Origin: Limnohabitans sp. | GTDB taxonomy: Bacteria > Pseudomonadota > Gammaproteobacteria > Burkholderiales > Burkholderiaceae_C | Length of the DNA: 7,076 bases | Assembly (NCBI GenBank): GCA_009693225.1 | Contig: SHXP01000120.1 | Span: 1-7,076, forward strand | Direction: 5' to 3' | Part shown: piece after piece, positions 1-5,985 of the stretch | Layout of the letters: each line of letters begins with the position of its first letter | Numbering within the stretch: position 1 is the stretch's first letter | Translations under genes and position numbers: made by a program | Notes under the pieces: model-generated | Seen by the model: the letters and a program-made list of their open reading frames with translations, nothing else | Told to the model about the DNA's origin: nothing | The model's database searches: none

Positions 1-1
1 T

Positions 2-1450
2 TTATTCGATGGCCTTGACCATGTCTTCGACCACTTTTTTGGCGTCGCCGAACACCATCATGGTTTTGTCCATGTAGAACAATTCGTTGTCCAGACCGGC
101 ATAGCCAGCCGCCATGGAGCGTTTGTTGACGATGACGGTTTTGGCTTTGTAAGCTTCGAGAATAGGCATGCCGTAAATCGGGCTGCCCTTGATCATCGCC
201 GCCGGGTTGACCACGTCATTGGCGCCCAGAATGATGGCGACGTCGGCCTGGCCGAATTCGCCGTTGATGTCTTCCATCTCGAACACCTGGTCGTAAGGCA
301 CTTCGGCCTCAGCCAACAAGACGTTCATGTGGCCCGGCATGCGACCGGCCACCGGGTGGATAGCGTATTTCACCGTGATGCCTTTGTGCGTCAGTTTTTC
401 CGCCAGCTCTTTCACCGCGTGCTGGGCACGGGCGACGGCCAGGCCATAGCCGGGCACGATGACCACGGTCTCGGCATTGCCCAGGATAAAGGCCGCGTCA
501 TCGGCGCTGCCACTTTTCACCGGCCGCTGCTCGGTGCTGCCGGCTGCTGCGGCACCTGCCTCGCCGCCGAAGCCACCCAGAATCACGTTAAAGAACGAGC
601 GATTCATCGCCTTGCACATGATGTAGGACAGGATCGCACCCGAACTGCCGACCAGCGAACCGGCAATGATCAGCATGCTGTTGTTGAGTGAAAAACCGAT
701 GCCGGCTGCAGCCCAGCCCGAGTAGCTGTTGAGCATGGACACCACCACCGGCATATCGGCGCCGCCGATCGGGATGATGATGAGCACACCCAGTACAAAG
801 GACAGCGCCAGCATCAGCAGGAAGGCAATCCAGTCGCCGCTGAGCATGAAGAACACGCCCAGTGCGACCGTGGTAATGCCCATCAGCAGGTTCAGCTTGT
901 GTTGACCGGCAAACACCACGGGTGCGCCCTGGAACAAACGGAATTTGTATTTGCCTGACAGCTTGCCGAAAGCGATGACCGAACCGCTGAAGGTGACGGC
1001 GCCGATGGTCGCACCCAGGAACAGCTCGAGGCGGTTGCCATTCGGGATATCCAGCGTGCCCATGCCTTGGCCGACGATGTCGAAGGCGGCAGGCTCTACC
1101 ACTGCCGCAATTGCGATGAACACCGCCGCCAGACCGATCATGCTGTGCATAAAGGCGACCAGCTCAGGCATTTTGGTCATCTCGACGCGCTGCGCCATCG
1201 CGGCACCGGCGCCGCCGCCGATCACCAGACCGAGCAGCACCCAGCCCAGACCCTGCACCGGATCAACCTGCCCGATTTGACTTGCTTGATTGAAGATCAA
1301 CGCAGCAGTGGTGATGACCGAAATGGCCATGCCGCTCATGCCAAACAAATTACCGCGAATCGATGTGGTCGGGTGCGACAGCCCCTTGAGCGCCTGAATA
1401 AAGCAGATGCTGGCGACCAGGTACAAAAGAACAACGATGTTCATGCTCAT
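2..1450 (-). CDS. pntB: NAD(P)+ transhydrogenase subunit beta (PntB)
   Basis: Membrane and NADP(H)-binding subunit of the proton-translocating transhydrogenase, which drives hydride transfer from NADH to NADP+ with inward proton flow across the cytoplasmic membrane. The product is 482 residues (E. coli PntB is about 460). Residues 1-280 form roughly nine hydrophobic helices. His102 in the LVAFMHSMIGLAAV stretch matches the proton-path histidine (E. coli beta-His91), and Asp232 and Asn241 in GGADMPVVVSMLNSYSG match beta-Asp213 and beta-Asn222. A Gly/Ala-rich linker (about 291-315) leads to the NADP-binding domain III, with the fingerprint PGYGLAVA (333-340), HPVAGRMPGH (365-374), GANDVVNPA (409-417) and KRSMAAGYAG (443-452). 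The start at 1450 is preferred over the ATG six bases further in (1444) because AGGAG lies 7 bases before it and it overlaps the pntAB stop as ATGA. The gene is complete; its stop is at the left edge. Confidence 0.97.
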   Translation of the reverse strand: MSMNIVVLLYLVASICFIQALKGLSHPTTSIRGNLFGMSGMAISVITTAALIFNQASQIGQVDPVQGLGWVLLGLVIGGGAGAAMAQRVEMTKMPELVAFMHSMIGLAAVFIAIAAVVEPAAFDIVGQGMGTLDIPNGNRLELFLGATIGAVTFSGSVIAFGKLSGKYKFRLFQGAPVVFAGQHKLNLLMGITTVALGVFFMLSGDWIAFLLMLALSFVLGVLIIIPIGGADMPVVVSMLNSYSGWAAAGIGFSLNNSMLIIAGSLVGSSGAILSYIMCKAMNRSFFNVILGGFGGEAGAAAAGSTEQRPVKSGSADDAAFILGNAETVVIVPGYGLAVARAQHAVKELAEKLTHKGITVKYAIHPVAGRMPGHMNVLLAEAEVPYDQVFEMEDINGEFGQADVAIILGANDVVNPAAMIKGSPIYGMPILEAYKAKTVIVNKRSMAAGYAGLDNELFYMDKTMMVFGDAKKVVEDMVKAIE

Positions 1451-1749
1451 TTCTCTGCTCCTGCCTTGGGGGCTTTTTTCTTGAACATCTCCAGCATGCG
1501 CCGGGTCACCAGAAAGCCGCCGAACACATTGACCGCCGCCAGCGCCACCGCCAGCACGCCCATGGTTTTGCCCAGCGGCGTCACGGTAAGCGCTGCCGCC
1601 AGCATGGCGCCGATGATGATGATGGCCGACACCGCGTTGGTCACCGCCATCAAAGGCGTGTGCAAAGCGGGCGTGACGTTCCAGACCACGTGGTAGCCGA
1701 CGTAAATCGCCAGCACGAAAATGATGAAATTGGTGATGGTGTGGTCCAT
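1447..1749 (-). CDS. pntAB: NAD(P)+ transhydrogenase subunit alpha part 2 (PntAB)
   Basis: Small membrane subunit (100 residues) supplying the alpha-side transmembrane helices of the transhydrogenase. It shows about three hydrophobic helices (near residues 6-26, 36-56 and 60-82) and a basic C-terminal tail (KKKAPKAGAEK). The stretch ALHTPLMAVTNAVSAIIIIGA is typical of the C-terminal membrane part of E. coli PntA. In E. coli this domain is fused to the NAD-binding domain; here it is a separate gene, as in Rhodospirillum rubrum. It starts 2 bases after the pntAA stop, with AGGA 7 bases upstream lying inside the last pntAA codons, and its TGA stop overlaps the pntB ATG. This spacing points to translational coupling along the operon. 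Confidence 0.96.
   Translation of the reverse strand: MDHTITNFIIFVLAIYVGYHVVWNVTPALHTPLMAVTNAVSAIIIIGAMLAAALTVTPLGKTMGVLAVALAAVNVFGGFLVTRRMLEMFKKKAPKAGAEK
1458..1462 (-). promoter_or_regulatory. Ribosome binding site of pntB
   Basis: On the minus strand AGGAG lies 7 bases before the ATG at 1450 and 13 bases before the next in-frame ATG at 1444. It therefore favours the 482-residue PntB. The site lies inside the 3' end of pntAB. Confidence 0.75.
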
Positions 1750-1751
1750 GC

Positions 1752-2882
1752 TTATTTCCTTTTGACGTCGCCACCCTGTGTCATCAGGCAGGCCGCCACG
1801 ATGTCGTCTTCCATGTCAACGGTGAATCCCTTGTCCTTGGGCAACACCAGTTTCAAAAAATCCAGCACATTGCGCGCATACAGCGCTGACGCGTCAGCGG
1901 CCACGAGTGCGGGCAAATTGGTTTCGCCGACCAGCGTGACGCCGTGCTTGACCACGGTGCGGTCGGCTTCGCTCAAGGGGCAATTGCCGCCCACGCCATC
2001 GGCGCCTTTGCCGGCCGCCAGATCAATGATGACCGAGCCAGGCTTCATGCTTTTGACCATGTCCTCGGTGATCAGCACCGGCGCGGCACGCCCGGGAATC
2101 AAAGCGGTTGAAATCACCGCGTCGGCCTGCGCCACACGCTTGGCGACCTCCCGTTTCTGGCGCTCCAGCCAGCTGGCTGGCATGGGCCGAGCGTAGCCGC
2201 CGACGCCTTCGGCGGCTTCTTTTTCCTCCGCGGTTTCATACGGCACGTCGATGAACTTGGCACCGAGCGACTCGACCTGCTCTTTCACGCTGGGGCGCAC
2301 GTCCGAGGCTTCGATCACCGCGCCAAGGCGCTTAGCGGTGGCGATGGCCTGCAAACCGGCGACGCCCACGCCCAGAATGACAACCCGCGCGGCCTTGACG
2401 GTACCGGCCGCGGTCATCAGCATGGGGAAAAAGCGCTGGTATTTGTCGGCCGCCATCATCACGGCCTTGTATCCGGCGATATTGGCCTGCGAGGACAGCA
2501 CGTCCATGCTTTGCGCGCGCGTGTTGCGCGGCGCTGCCTCAAGCGCAAAACCGGTCAGACCGGCAGCGGCGATGCGTTGCAAGCCTTCGCCGTCAAACGG
2601 GTTGAGCATGCCTATGAGGGCGCTGCCGGACTTCATGTGCGGCAACTCGGCGGCAGACGGTGCGCGCACCTTGAGCACCAGTTCGGCACCCAAGGCGCCG
2701 GCGGCATCGGTGATCTGCGCACCCGCGGCTTCATAAGCGGCATCGGTGACGCTGGCAGCGACACCGGCACCGGACTGCACCTTGACGGTATGGCCCTGGG
2801 CAATGATTTTTTTGACTGTTTCTGGGGTCACGGCAACACGGGTTTCGCCCGCCGTGGTTTCGGCAGGCACGCCAATCAGCAT
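1752..2882 (-). CDS. pntAA: NAD(P)+ transhydrogenase subunit alpha part 1 (PntAA)
   Basis: Soluble NAD(H)-binding domain I of the transhydrogenase, a cytoplasmic protein docking onto PntAB/PntB; 376 residues, close to the split alpha1 subunit of R. rubrum. The N-terminus MLIGVPAETTAGETRVAVTP is the alanine dehydrogenase/PNT signature. Residues 119-130 (RNTRAQSMDVLS) carry Arg119, Gln124, Asp127 and Ser130, which match R. rubrum Arg127, Gln132, Asp135 and Ser138 around the nicotinamide. The Rossmann loop is GVGVAGLQAIATAKRLGA (171-188), followed by ASDVRP (192-197). Residues 282-293 (GSVIIDLAAGKG) are also conserved. The reading frame stays open far upstream, antisense to the NUDIX gene, but the family N-terminus and GAGGAG 6 bases before the ATG fix the start at 2882. 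It is the first gene of the pnt operon. Confidence 0.97.
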   Translation of the reverse strand: MLIGVPAETTAGETRVAVTPETVKKIIAQGHTVKVQSGAGVAASVTDAAYEAAGAQITDAAGALGAELVLKVRAPSAAELPHMKSGSALIGMLNPFDGEGLQRIAAAGLTGFALEAAPRNTRAQSMDVLSSQANIAGYKAVMMAADKYQRFFPMLMTAAGTVKAARVVILGVGVAGLQAIATAKRLGAVIEASDVRPSVKEQVESLGAKFIDVPYETAEEKEAAEGVGGYARPMPASWLERQKREVAKRVAQADAVISTALIPGRAAPVLITEDMVKSMKPGSVIIDLAAGKGADGVGGNCPLSEADRTVVKHGVTLVGETNLPALVAADASALYARNVLDFLKLVLPKDKGFTVDMEDDIVAACLMTQGGDVKRK

Positions 2883-2888
2883 GGTTAT

Positions 2889-2894
2889 CTCCTC
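2889..2894 (-). promoter_or_regulatory. Ribosome binding site of pntAA
   Basis: On the minus strand GAGGAG lies 6 bases upstream of the ATG at 2882. It decides the pntAA start against the long open frame that continues upstream without any such signal. Confidence 0.8.
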
Positions 2895-2921
2895 TACGCA
2901 ATGGGCGAGAACCATCGCAGA

Positions 2922-2950
2922 TTCACAATAAGCCCTAAAAAGGGGATATT
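2922..2950 (+). promoter_or_regulatory. Possible sigma-70 promoter for the NUDIX gene
   Basis: A -35-like TTCACA (2922-2927, 5 of 6 matches to TTGACA) is separated by exactly 17 bases from a -10-like GATATT (2945-2950, 4 of 6 matches to TATAAT). The spacer holds a small inverted repeat, CCCT-AAAA-AGGG (2933-2944). The predicted start of transcription falls about 7 bases downstream, at or just before the ATG at 2958, which would give a leaderless or nearly leaderless mRNA. Only one sequence was read, so this is a pattern match. Confidence 0.35.
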
Positions 2951-2957
2951 TTGCACC

Positions 2958-3461
2958 ATGACTTACCGTTGGAAACCCAGTGTGACAGTAGCGGGCATCA
3001 TCGAAAAAAACGGACGCTCCCTGCTGGTGGAAGAACATACCCCCAAAGGACTGATGTTCAACAACCCCGCCGGCCACCTCGACCCGGGCGAATCGCCGCT
3101 GCAAGCCTGTGTACGCGAAGTGCTGGAGGAAACCGCTTATGCCTTCACACCGACAGCATTGGTTGGCATTTACCTGTCGCGCTTCAGCAAACCTGCAAGC
3201 CCTGATGACCCGGATGAAGACATCACTTATTTGCGTTTTGCTTTCACCGGTGAGTTGGGTGCACACGACCCGACAAGAAAACTCGACACGGGCATAGTGC
3301 GGACCTTGTGGATGAGCATGGAAGAAATGCAAGCCAGTCATGCCCGGCATCGCAGCCGTTTGCTGATCCGCTGCGCCCAGGACCATGCGCGCGGTATACG
3401 TTTTCCGCTGGACATCATTTATACAGATGCCGGTGTTTACCAGGCGGGCGGCCCGGCCTGA
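2958..3461 (+). CDS. NUDIX hydrolase, NudJ-like
   Basis: Predicted cytoplasmic Mg2+-dependent hydrolase of a nucleoside di/triphosphate-type pyrophosphate bond; 167 residues. The NUDIX box spans residues 39-61, running GHLDPGE, seven residues, then REVLEETAY. The metal-binding acidic residues Glu54, Glu57 and Glu58 and the conserved Gly39, Glu45 and Arg53 are present, but the usual Gly and aliphatic residue at the end are Ala60 and Tyr61. The N-terminus KPSVTVAGIIEKNGRSLLVE and the NPAGHLDPGES stretch resemble E. coli NudJ, a phosphatase acting on thiamine and nucleotide pyrophosphates; the substrate here is inferred only. The start at 2958 follows the family N-terminus; an in-frame ATG at 2901 would add 19 unlike residues. 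No close Shine-Dalgarno is seen (AGGGG is 12 bases away). The gene diverges from pntAA and converges on ptsI. NudJ-type genes often sit beside mnmA, which is not in this window. Confidence 0.9.
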   Translation: MTYRWKPSVTVAGIIEKNGRSLLVEEHTPKGLMFNNPAGHLDPGESPLQACVREVLEETAYAFTPTALVGIYLSRFSKPASPDDPDEDITYLRFAFTGELGAHDPTRKLDTGIVRTLWMSMEEMQASHARHRSRLLIRCAQDHARGIRFPLDIIYTDAGVYQAGGPA

Positions 3462-3462
3462 A

Positions 3463-5226
3463 TCAAGGCTTGAGTATTTCCGCCGCCGGGTCTTCGGCAG
3501 ACATGACCTGATGCGCCCAGGCTGTAAGCCGGCTTGTGTCTGAGCGCAATACCTCTTGCTTGACCCGCAGTATCTGGGTCGGATGCATGGAAAAATACCG
3601 CAGACCCAGACCGAGCAGCAACCGGGTCATGGCGGGGTCACCCGCCATTTCGCCGCACAAAGACACTTCTTTGCCGGCGGCGGCACCCTGGGTTATCGTG
3701 TCTGCCAGCAAGCGCAGAATCGCCGGGTGCAAGGGGTCGTACAAATGTGCCACCTGTTCATCAGCGCGGTCAATCGCCAGGGTGTACTGAATCAAATCAT
3801 TGGTACCGACCGACAGAAAATCAAAATGCTTTAAAAACAGCGGCAGGCTCAGGGCCGCTGCCGGTACTTCAATCATGGCCCCGACTCTCAAGGGACCATT
3901 GGGCACGGATTTTTTATCCAGTTGCTGCCGCGCCTGTGCCAGCAACTGCAAGGTCTGGTGTATTTCCCTGGCGTGCCCCAGCATGGGTATGAGCAGATTG
4001 ACTTTGCCGTGCGCGGCAGCACGCAAAATGGCGCGTAATTGGCTCAGAAACATGCCTGGATCAGCCAGGCTCCAGCGGATCGCACGCAGTCCGAGCGCAG
4101 GGTTCAGATGCGCCTGGTCCTTAGCGGTGCGGTCCAGCGGTTTGTCAGCACCGACATCGACTGTGCGTATCGTCACCGGCAATCCCTGCATGCCCAGCAC
4201 CGCACCCATGTAGGCCTGGTATTGCTCCTCTTCGTCGGGCAAGCGCCCTTCGCGGCCCATGAACAAAAATTCACTGCGGAATAAACCGACGCCCACAGCA
4301 CCCATTTCCATGGCAATGCTTGTGCCTTCGGGCAATTCAATATTGGCAAGCAAGTGAATGTGCATGCCGTCCAGTGTCACAGCCGGGGTATGTTTCAAAC
4401 GCGCTAGCCGTTCGCGCTCTAATTCCGCCTGGCGTTGCTTGAAAGCGTATTCAGCAAGAATAATGGGGGACGGGCCGACAATGATGACACCGGCATCGCC
4501 ATCGATGATGACCCAGTCGTCCTGGCGTACCAGCTGGCTGGCATTGCGCGCACCCACCACGGCGGGTATGTCAAGGCTGCGCGCCGCGATGGCGGTGTGC
4601 GAAATCTTGCCGCCGACATCTGTCACAAAGCCGGTGAACACGCTTTGCTTGAACTGCAGCATATCGGCGGGCGACAAATCGTGGGCAATCAGTACCAATG
4701 GCACTTCATGGTTATCGTCCAGCAAATGGTCCTGGTGCCACGAACTCTGCGGCTTGCGAACAGCGGGCTGCGGCAGACTGGTCGGCAAACCTTTCATGTG
4801 GCGCAGCAAGCGTTCGACCACTTGCTCAAGATCGCCTTTGCGTTCGCGCAAATAAGCGTCTTCCATCTCGTCAAATTGACGGGCCACCACTTCCAGTTGA
4901 GAAGTCAGCGCCCACTCGGCGTTATAAAGCCGGTCGGTGACCCAGTGTCTGACACCGTCTGCCAGCATTTCATCCTGTAACAACATCATGTGCACTTCGA
5001 GCAGCGCCGGCAATTCAGGCGGGGCATCTTTGGGCACAGATTGGTGCAGGCGCTGAACTTCAGCGATGACCGCTGCGCGGGCCTGCGTGATGCGGATCAA
5101 TTCTTCATCTATTTGCGCGGGTTTGATGAAATATTGCGCCACATCCACACGGCTGCTAGCCACCAGCACCGCCTTACCGATGGCAATGCCGCGTGCGACA
5201 GCCAAACCGTGGATTGAAAAGGTCAT
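3463..5226 (-). CDS. ptsI: PTS Enzyme I, phosphoenolpyruvate-protein phosphotransferase
   Basis: Cytoplasmic enzyme that takes a phosphoryl group from PEP onto a histidine and passes it to HPr; 587 residues (E. coli EI has 575). The N-terminus HGLAVARGIAIGKA (6-19) is typical. A helical HPr-binding part (about 30-145) is followed by the swivelling phosphohistidine domain with GGKISHTAIAARSLDIPAVV (205-224) and active His210 (E. coli His189). The PEP-binding barrel has GLFRSEFL (314-321), TIRTVDVGADKP (352-363), the signature DFLSVGTNDLIQYTLAIDR (469-487) and acid-base Cys524 in LCGEMAGD (E. coli Cys502). A Pro/Gln/His-rich insert around 147-174 accounts for most of the extra length. It follows ptsH by 7 bases. 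An in-frame ATG at 5250 would overlap ptsH by 17 bases, but the family start fits 5226 better. Its stop is 1 base from the NUDIX stop. Confidence 0.97.
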   Translation of the reverse strand: MTFSIHGLAVARGIAIGKAVLVASSRVDVAQYFIKPAQIDEELIRITQARAAVIAEVQRLHQSVPKDAPPELPALLEVHMMLLQDEMLADGVRHWVTDRLYNAEWALTSQLEVVARQFDEMEDAYLRERKGDLEQVVERLLRHMKGLPTSLPQPAVRKPQSSWHQDHLLDDNHEVPLVLIAHDLSPADMLQFKQSVFTGFVTDVGGKISHTAIAARSLDIPAVVGARNASQLVRQDDWVIIDGDAGVIIVGPSPIILAEYAFKQRQAELERERLARLKHTPAVTLDGMHIHLLANIELPEGTSIAMEMGAVGVGLFRSEFLFMGREGRLPDEEEQYQAYMGAVLGMQGLPVTIRTVDVGADKPLDRTAKDQAHLNPALGLRAIRWSLADPGMFLSQLRAILRAAAHGKVNLLIPMLGHAREIHQTLQLLAQARQQLDKKSVPNGPLRVGAMIEVPAAALSLPLFLKHFDFLSVGTNDLIQYTLAIDRADEQVAHLYDPLHPAILRLLADTITQGAAAGKEVSLCGEMAGDPAMTRLLLGLGLRYFSMHPTQILRVKQEVLRSDTSRLTAWAHQVMSAEDPAAEILKP

Positions 5227-5233
5227 GGCGGCT

Positions 5234-5500
5234 TTATTGCCCTTCGTCAAATTTGTCGGCGATAAGTTTCAACAAAGCCTGCATGGCTTCCTGCTCCTGC
5301 TCGCCTACGGTTTCAATGCTGATTTCTGTGCCCATACCAGCTGCGAGCATCATCACACCCACGATGCTTTTGGCATTGACGCGACGTTCGCCGCGTATCA
5401 ACCAGACTTCGCAGGGAAAGCTGGCCGCCATTTTCGTCAATTTGGCTGAAGCTCTTGCGTGTAATCCCAGTTTGTTGCAAACCACTGTATTTGTTTTCAT
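5234..5500 (-). CDS. ptsH: PTS phosphocarrier protein HPr
   Basis: Small cytoplasmic phosphocarrier (88 residues) passing phosphate from Enzyme I to the IIA protein. The active-site region NKLGLHARASAKL (9-21) holds phosphorylatable His14 and the conserved Arg16. The regulatory-serine region is NAKSIVGVMML (42-52), with Ser45 at the position of Ser46, the site of HPr kinase/phosphorylase in species that have it; HprK is known in many betaproteobacteria but is not encoded here. The C-terminal helix (about 71-85) is acidic. The ATG at 5500 fits the family N-terminus; a TTG at 5533 would add 11 residues with no family support. The 29 bases between the ptsM stop and this ATG contain no clear Shine-Dalgarno sequence, unlike the neighbouring genes. 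It lies between ptsM and ptsI in one operon. Confidence 0.96.
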   Translation of the reverse strand: MKTNTVVCNKLGLHARASAKLTKMAASFPCEVWLIRGERRVNAKSIVGVMMLAAGMGTEISIETVGEQEQEAMQALLKLIADKFDEGQ

Positions 5501-5529
5501 AACTGCTTTTGAAATAGTTATGTGTTTGT

Positions 5530-5919
5530 TCAATCAGCGTCCAGGCGGCAAACGCCTTTCGTTCCACCGTCCAATGCCCGTTGGGTCAATTCAGTCAGGT
5601 TTTCATGTCTGTAACAGACTGTGCGCAGCAGCATGGGCAGATTAACACCTGCCACCAGACGCGTATTCAGACCCTGAACCAGCCGCAAAGCCACATTGGC
5701 CGGTGTCGCGCCCGCCACATCTGTCAAAACCAGTGTGTCTTGTTGCGATCCGGCGGCAAGCATGCGACGTGCAGCTGACAAGGTGTCTTCAGGGGCTTCA
5801 TGCGTCGGCACATCGAGCGCTAGGACTTCATCCGCGCATTCGGGGAAAACATGCAATGCACAATCTCTCAAGGCCTTGGCCAAGGGTGCGTGGGCAATGA
5901 TCAGAATGCGTGTGCTCAT
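5530..5919 (-). CDS. ptsM: PTS IIA component, mannose/EIIA-Man family
   Basis: Cytoplasmic IIA domain (129 residues) that accepts phosphate from HPr. His10 in STRILIIAHAPLAKAL (2-17) aligns with the phosphorylated His10 of E. coli ManX IIA. Asp67 in LTDVAGATPANVALRL (65-80) aligns with the conserved active-site aspartate, and GVNLPMLLR (about 93-101) is the usual motif of the last strand region. The length matches a single IIA domain with no fused IIB. The start at 5919 has GGGAG 8 bases upstream and gives the expected N-terminus; an upstream in-frame start at 5991 would overlap the divergent CoA-transferase. In Burkholderiales such ptsM-ptsH-ptsI operons without IIB/IIC are thought to be regulatory (carbon/energy sensing), and that is the inference here. 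The gene diverges from the CoA-transferase across 66 bases. Confidence 0.93.
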   Translation of the reverse strand: MSTRILIIAHAPLAKALRDCALHVFPECADEVLALDVPTHEAPEDTLSAARRMLAAGSQQDTLVLTDVAGATPANVALRLVQGLNTRLVAGVNLPMLLRTVCYRHENLTELTQRALDGGTKGVCRLDAD

Positions 5920-5927
5920 GAACGGGA

Positions 5928-5932
5928 CTCCC
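5928..5932 (-). promoter_or_regulatory. Ribosome binding site of ptsM
   Basis: On the minus strand GGGAG lies 8 bases upstream of the ATG at 5919. It supports that start over the one at 5991. Confidence 0.6.
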
Positions 5933-5960
5933 GGAGGATTATCACCTCTGGCAGTCCTCC
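5933..5960. repeat. Inverted repeat in the ptsM / CoA-transferase gap
   Basis: GGAGGA (5933-5938) and TCCTCC (5955-5960) are perfect inverted copies, with 22 bases centre to centre, about two helical turns. A second overlapping pair, GGACT (5925-5929) and AGTCC (5953-5957), lies in the same gap. The left arm touches the possible ptsM -10 element. This could be a dimeric regulator site or, in a longer ptsM transcript, a hairpin just upstream of the Shine-Dalgarno. Six-base arms are short, so chance cannot be excluded. Confidence 0.3.
5938..5943 (-). promoter_or_regulatory. Possible -10 element for the ptsM-ptsH-ptsI operon
   Basis: Read on the minus strand this is GATAAT (5 of 6 matches to TATAAT), about 19 bases before the ptsM ATG. 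No good -35 hexamer is found at 16-18 bases upstream (CAGGAT at 17). It would need an activator, or it may be chance. Transcription from it would begin near 5930 and leave a leader of only about 10 bases. Confidence 0.22.
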
Positions 5961-5985
5961 ATCCTGCTTGAGCGAGAATGCCTGC

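Noticed and set aside
329..1696. Several plus-strand open frames opposite pntB and pntAB.
   Set aside because: They are Arg/His/Ala-rich mirror translations of genuine conserved genes, without ribosome sites or recognisable domains.
2883..2957. Promoter for the pnt operon on the minus strand.
   Set aside because: Candidates such as TATTGT or TTGTGA lack a partner hexamer at a proper distance, so no site can be called from the sequence alone.
2883..3386. Reading frame of pntAA stays open 168 codons upstream, antisense to the NUDIX gene.
   Set aside because: The family N-terminus and a strong GAGGAG site fix the start at 2882. The extra stretch has no family resemblance and is explained by few stops in GC-rich DNA opposite a real gene.
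3452..3490. CCCGGC / GCCGGG pair as a bidirectional terminator between NUDIX and ptsI.
   Set aside because: The loop is 27 bases long, the stem only 6 strict pairs, and no T-run follows on either strand.
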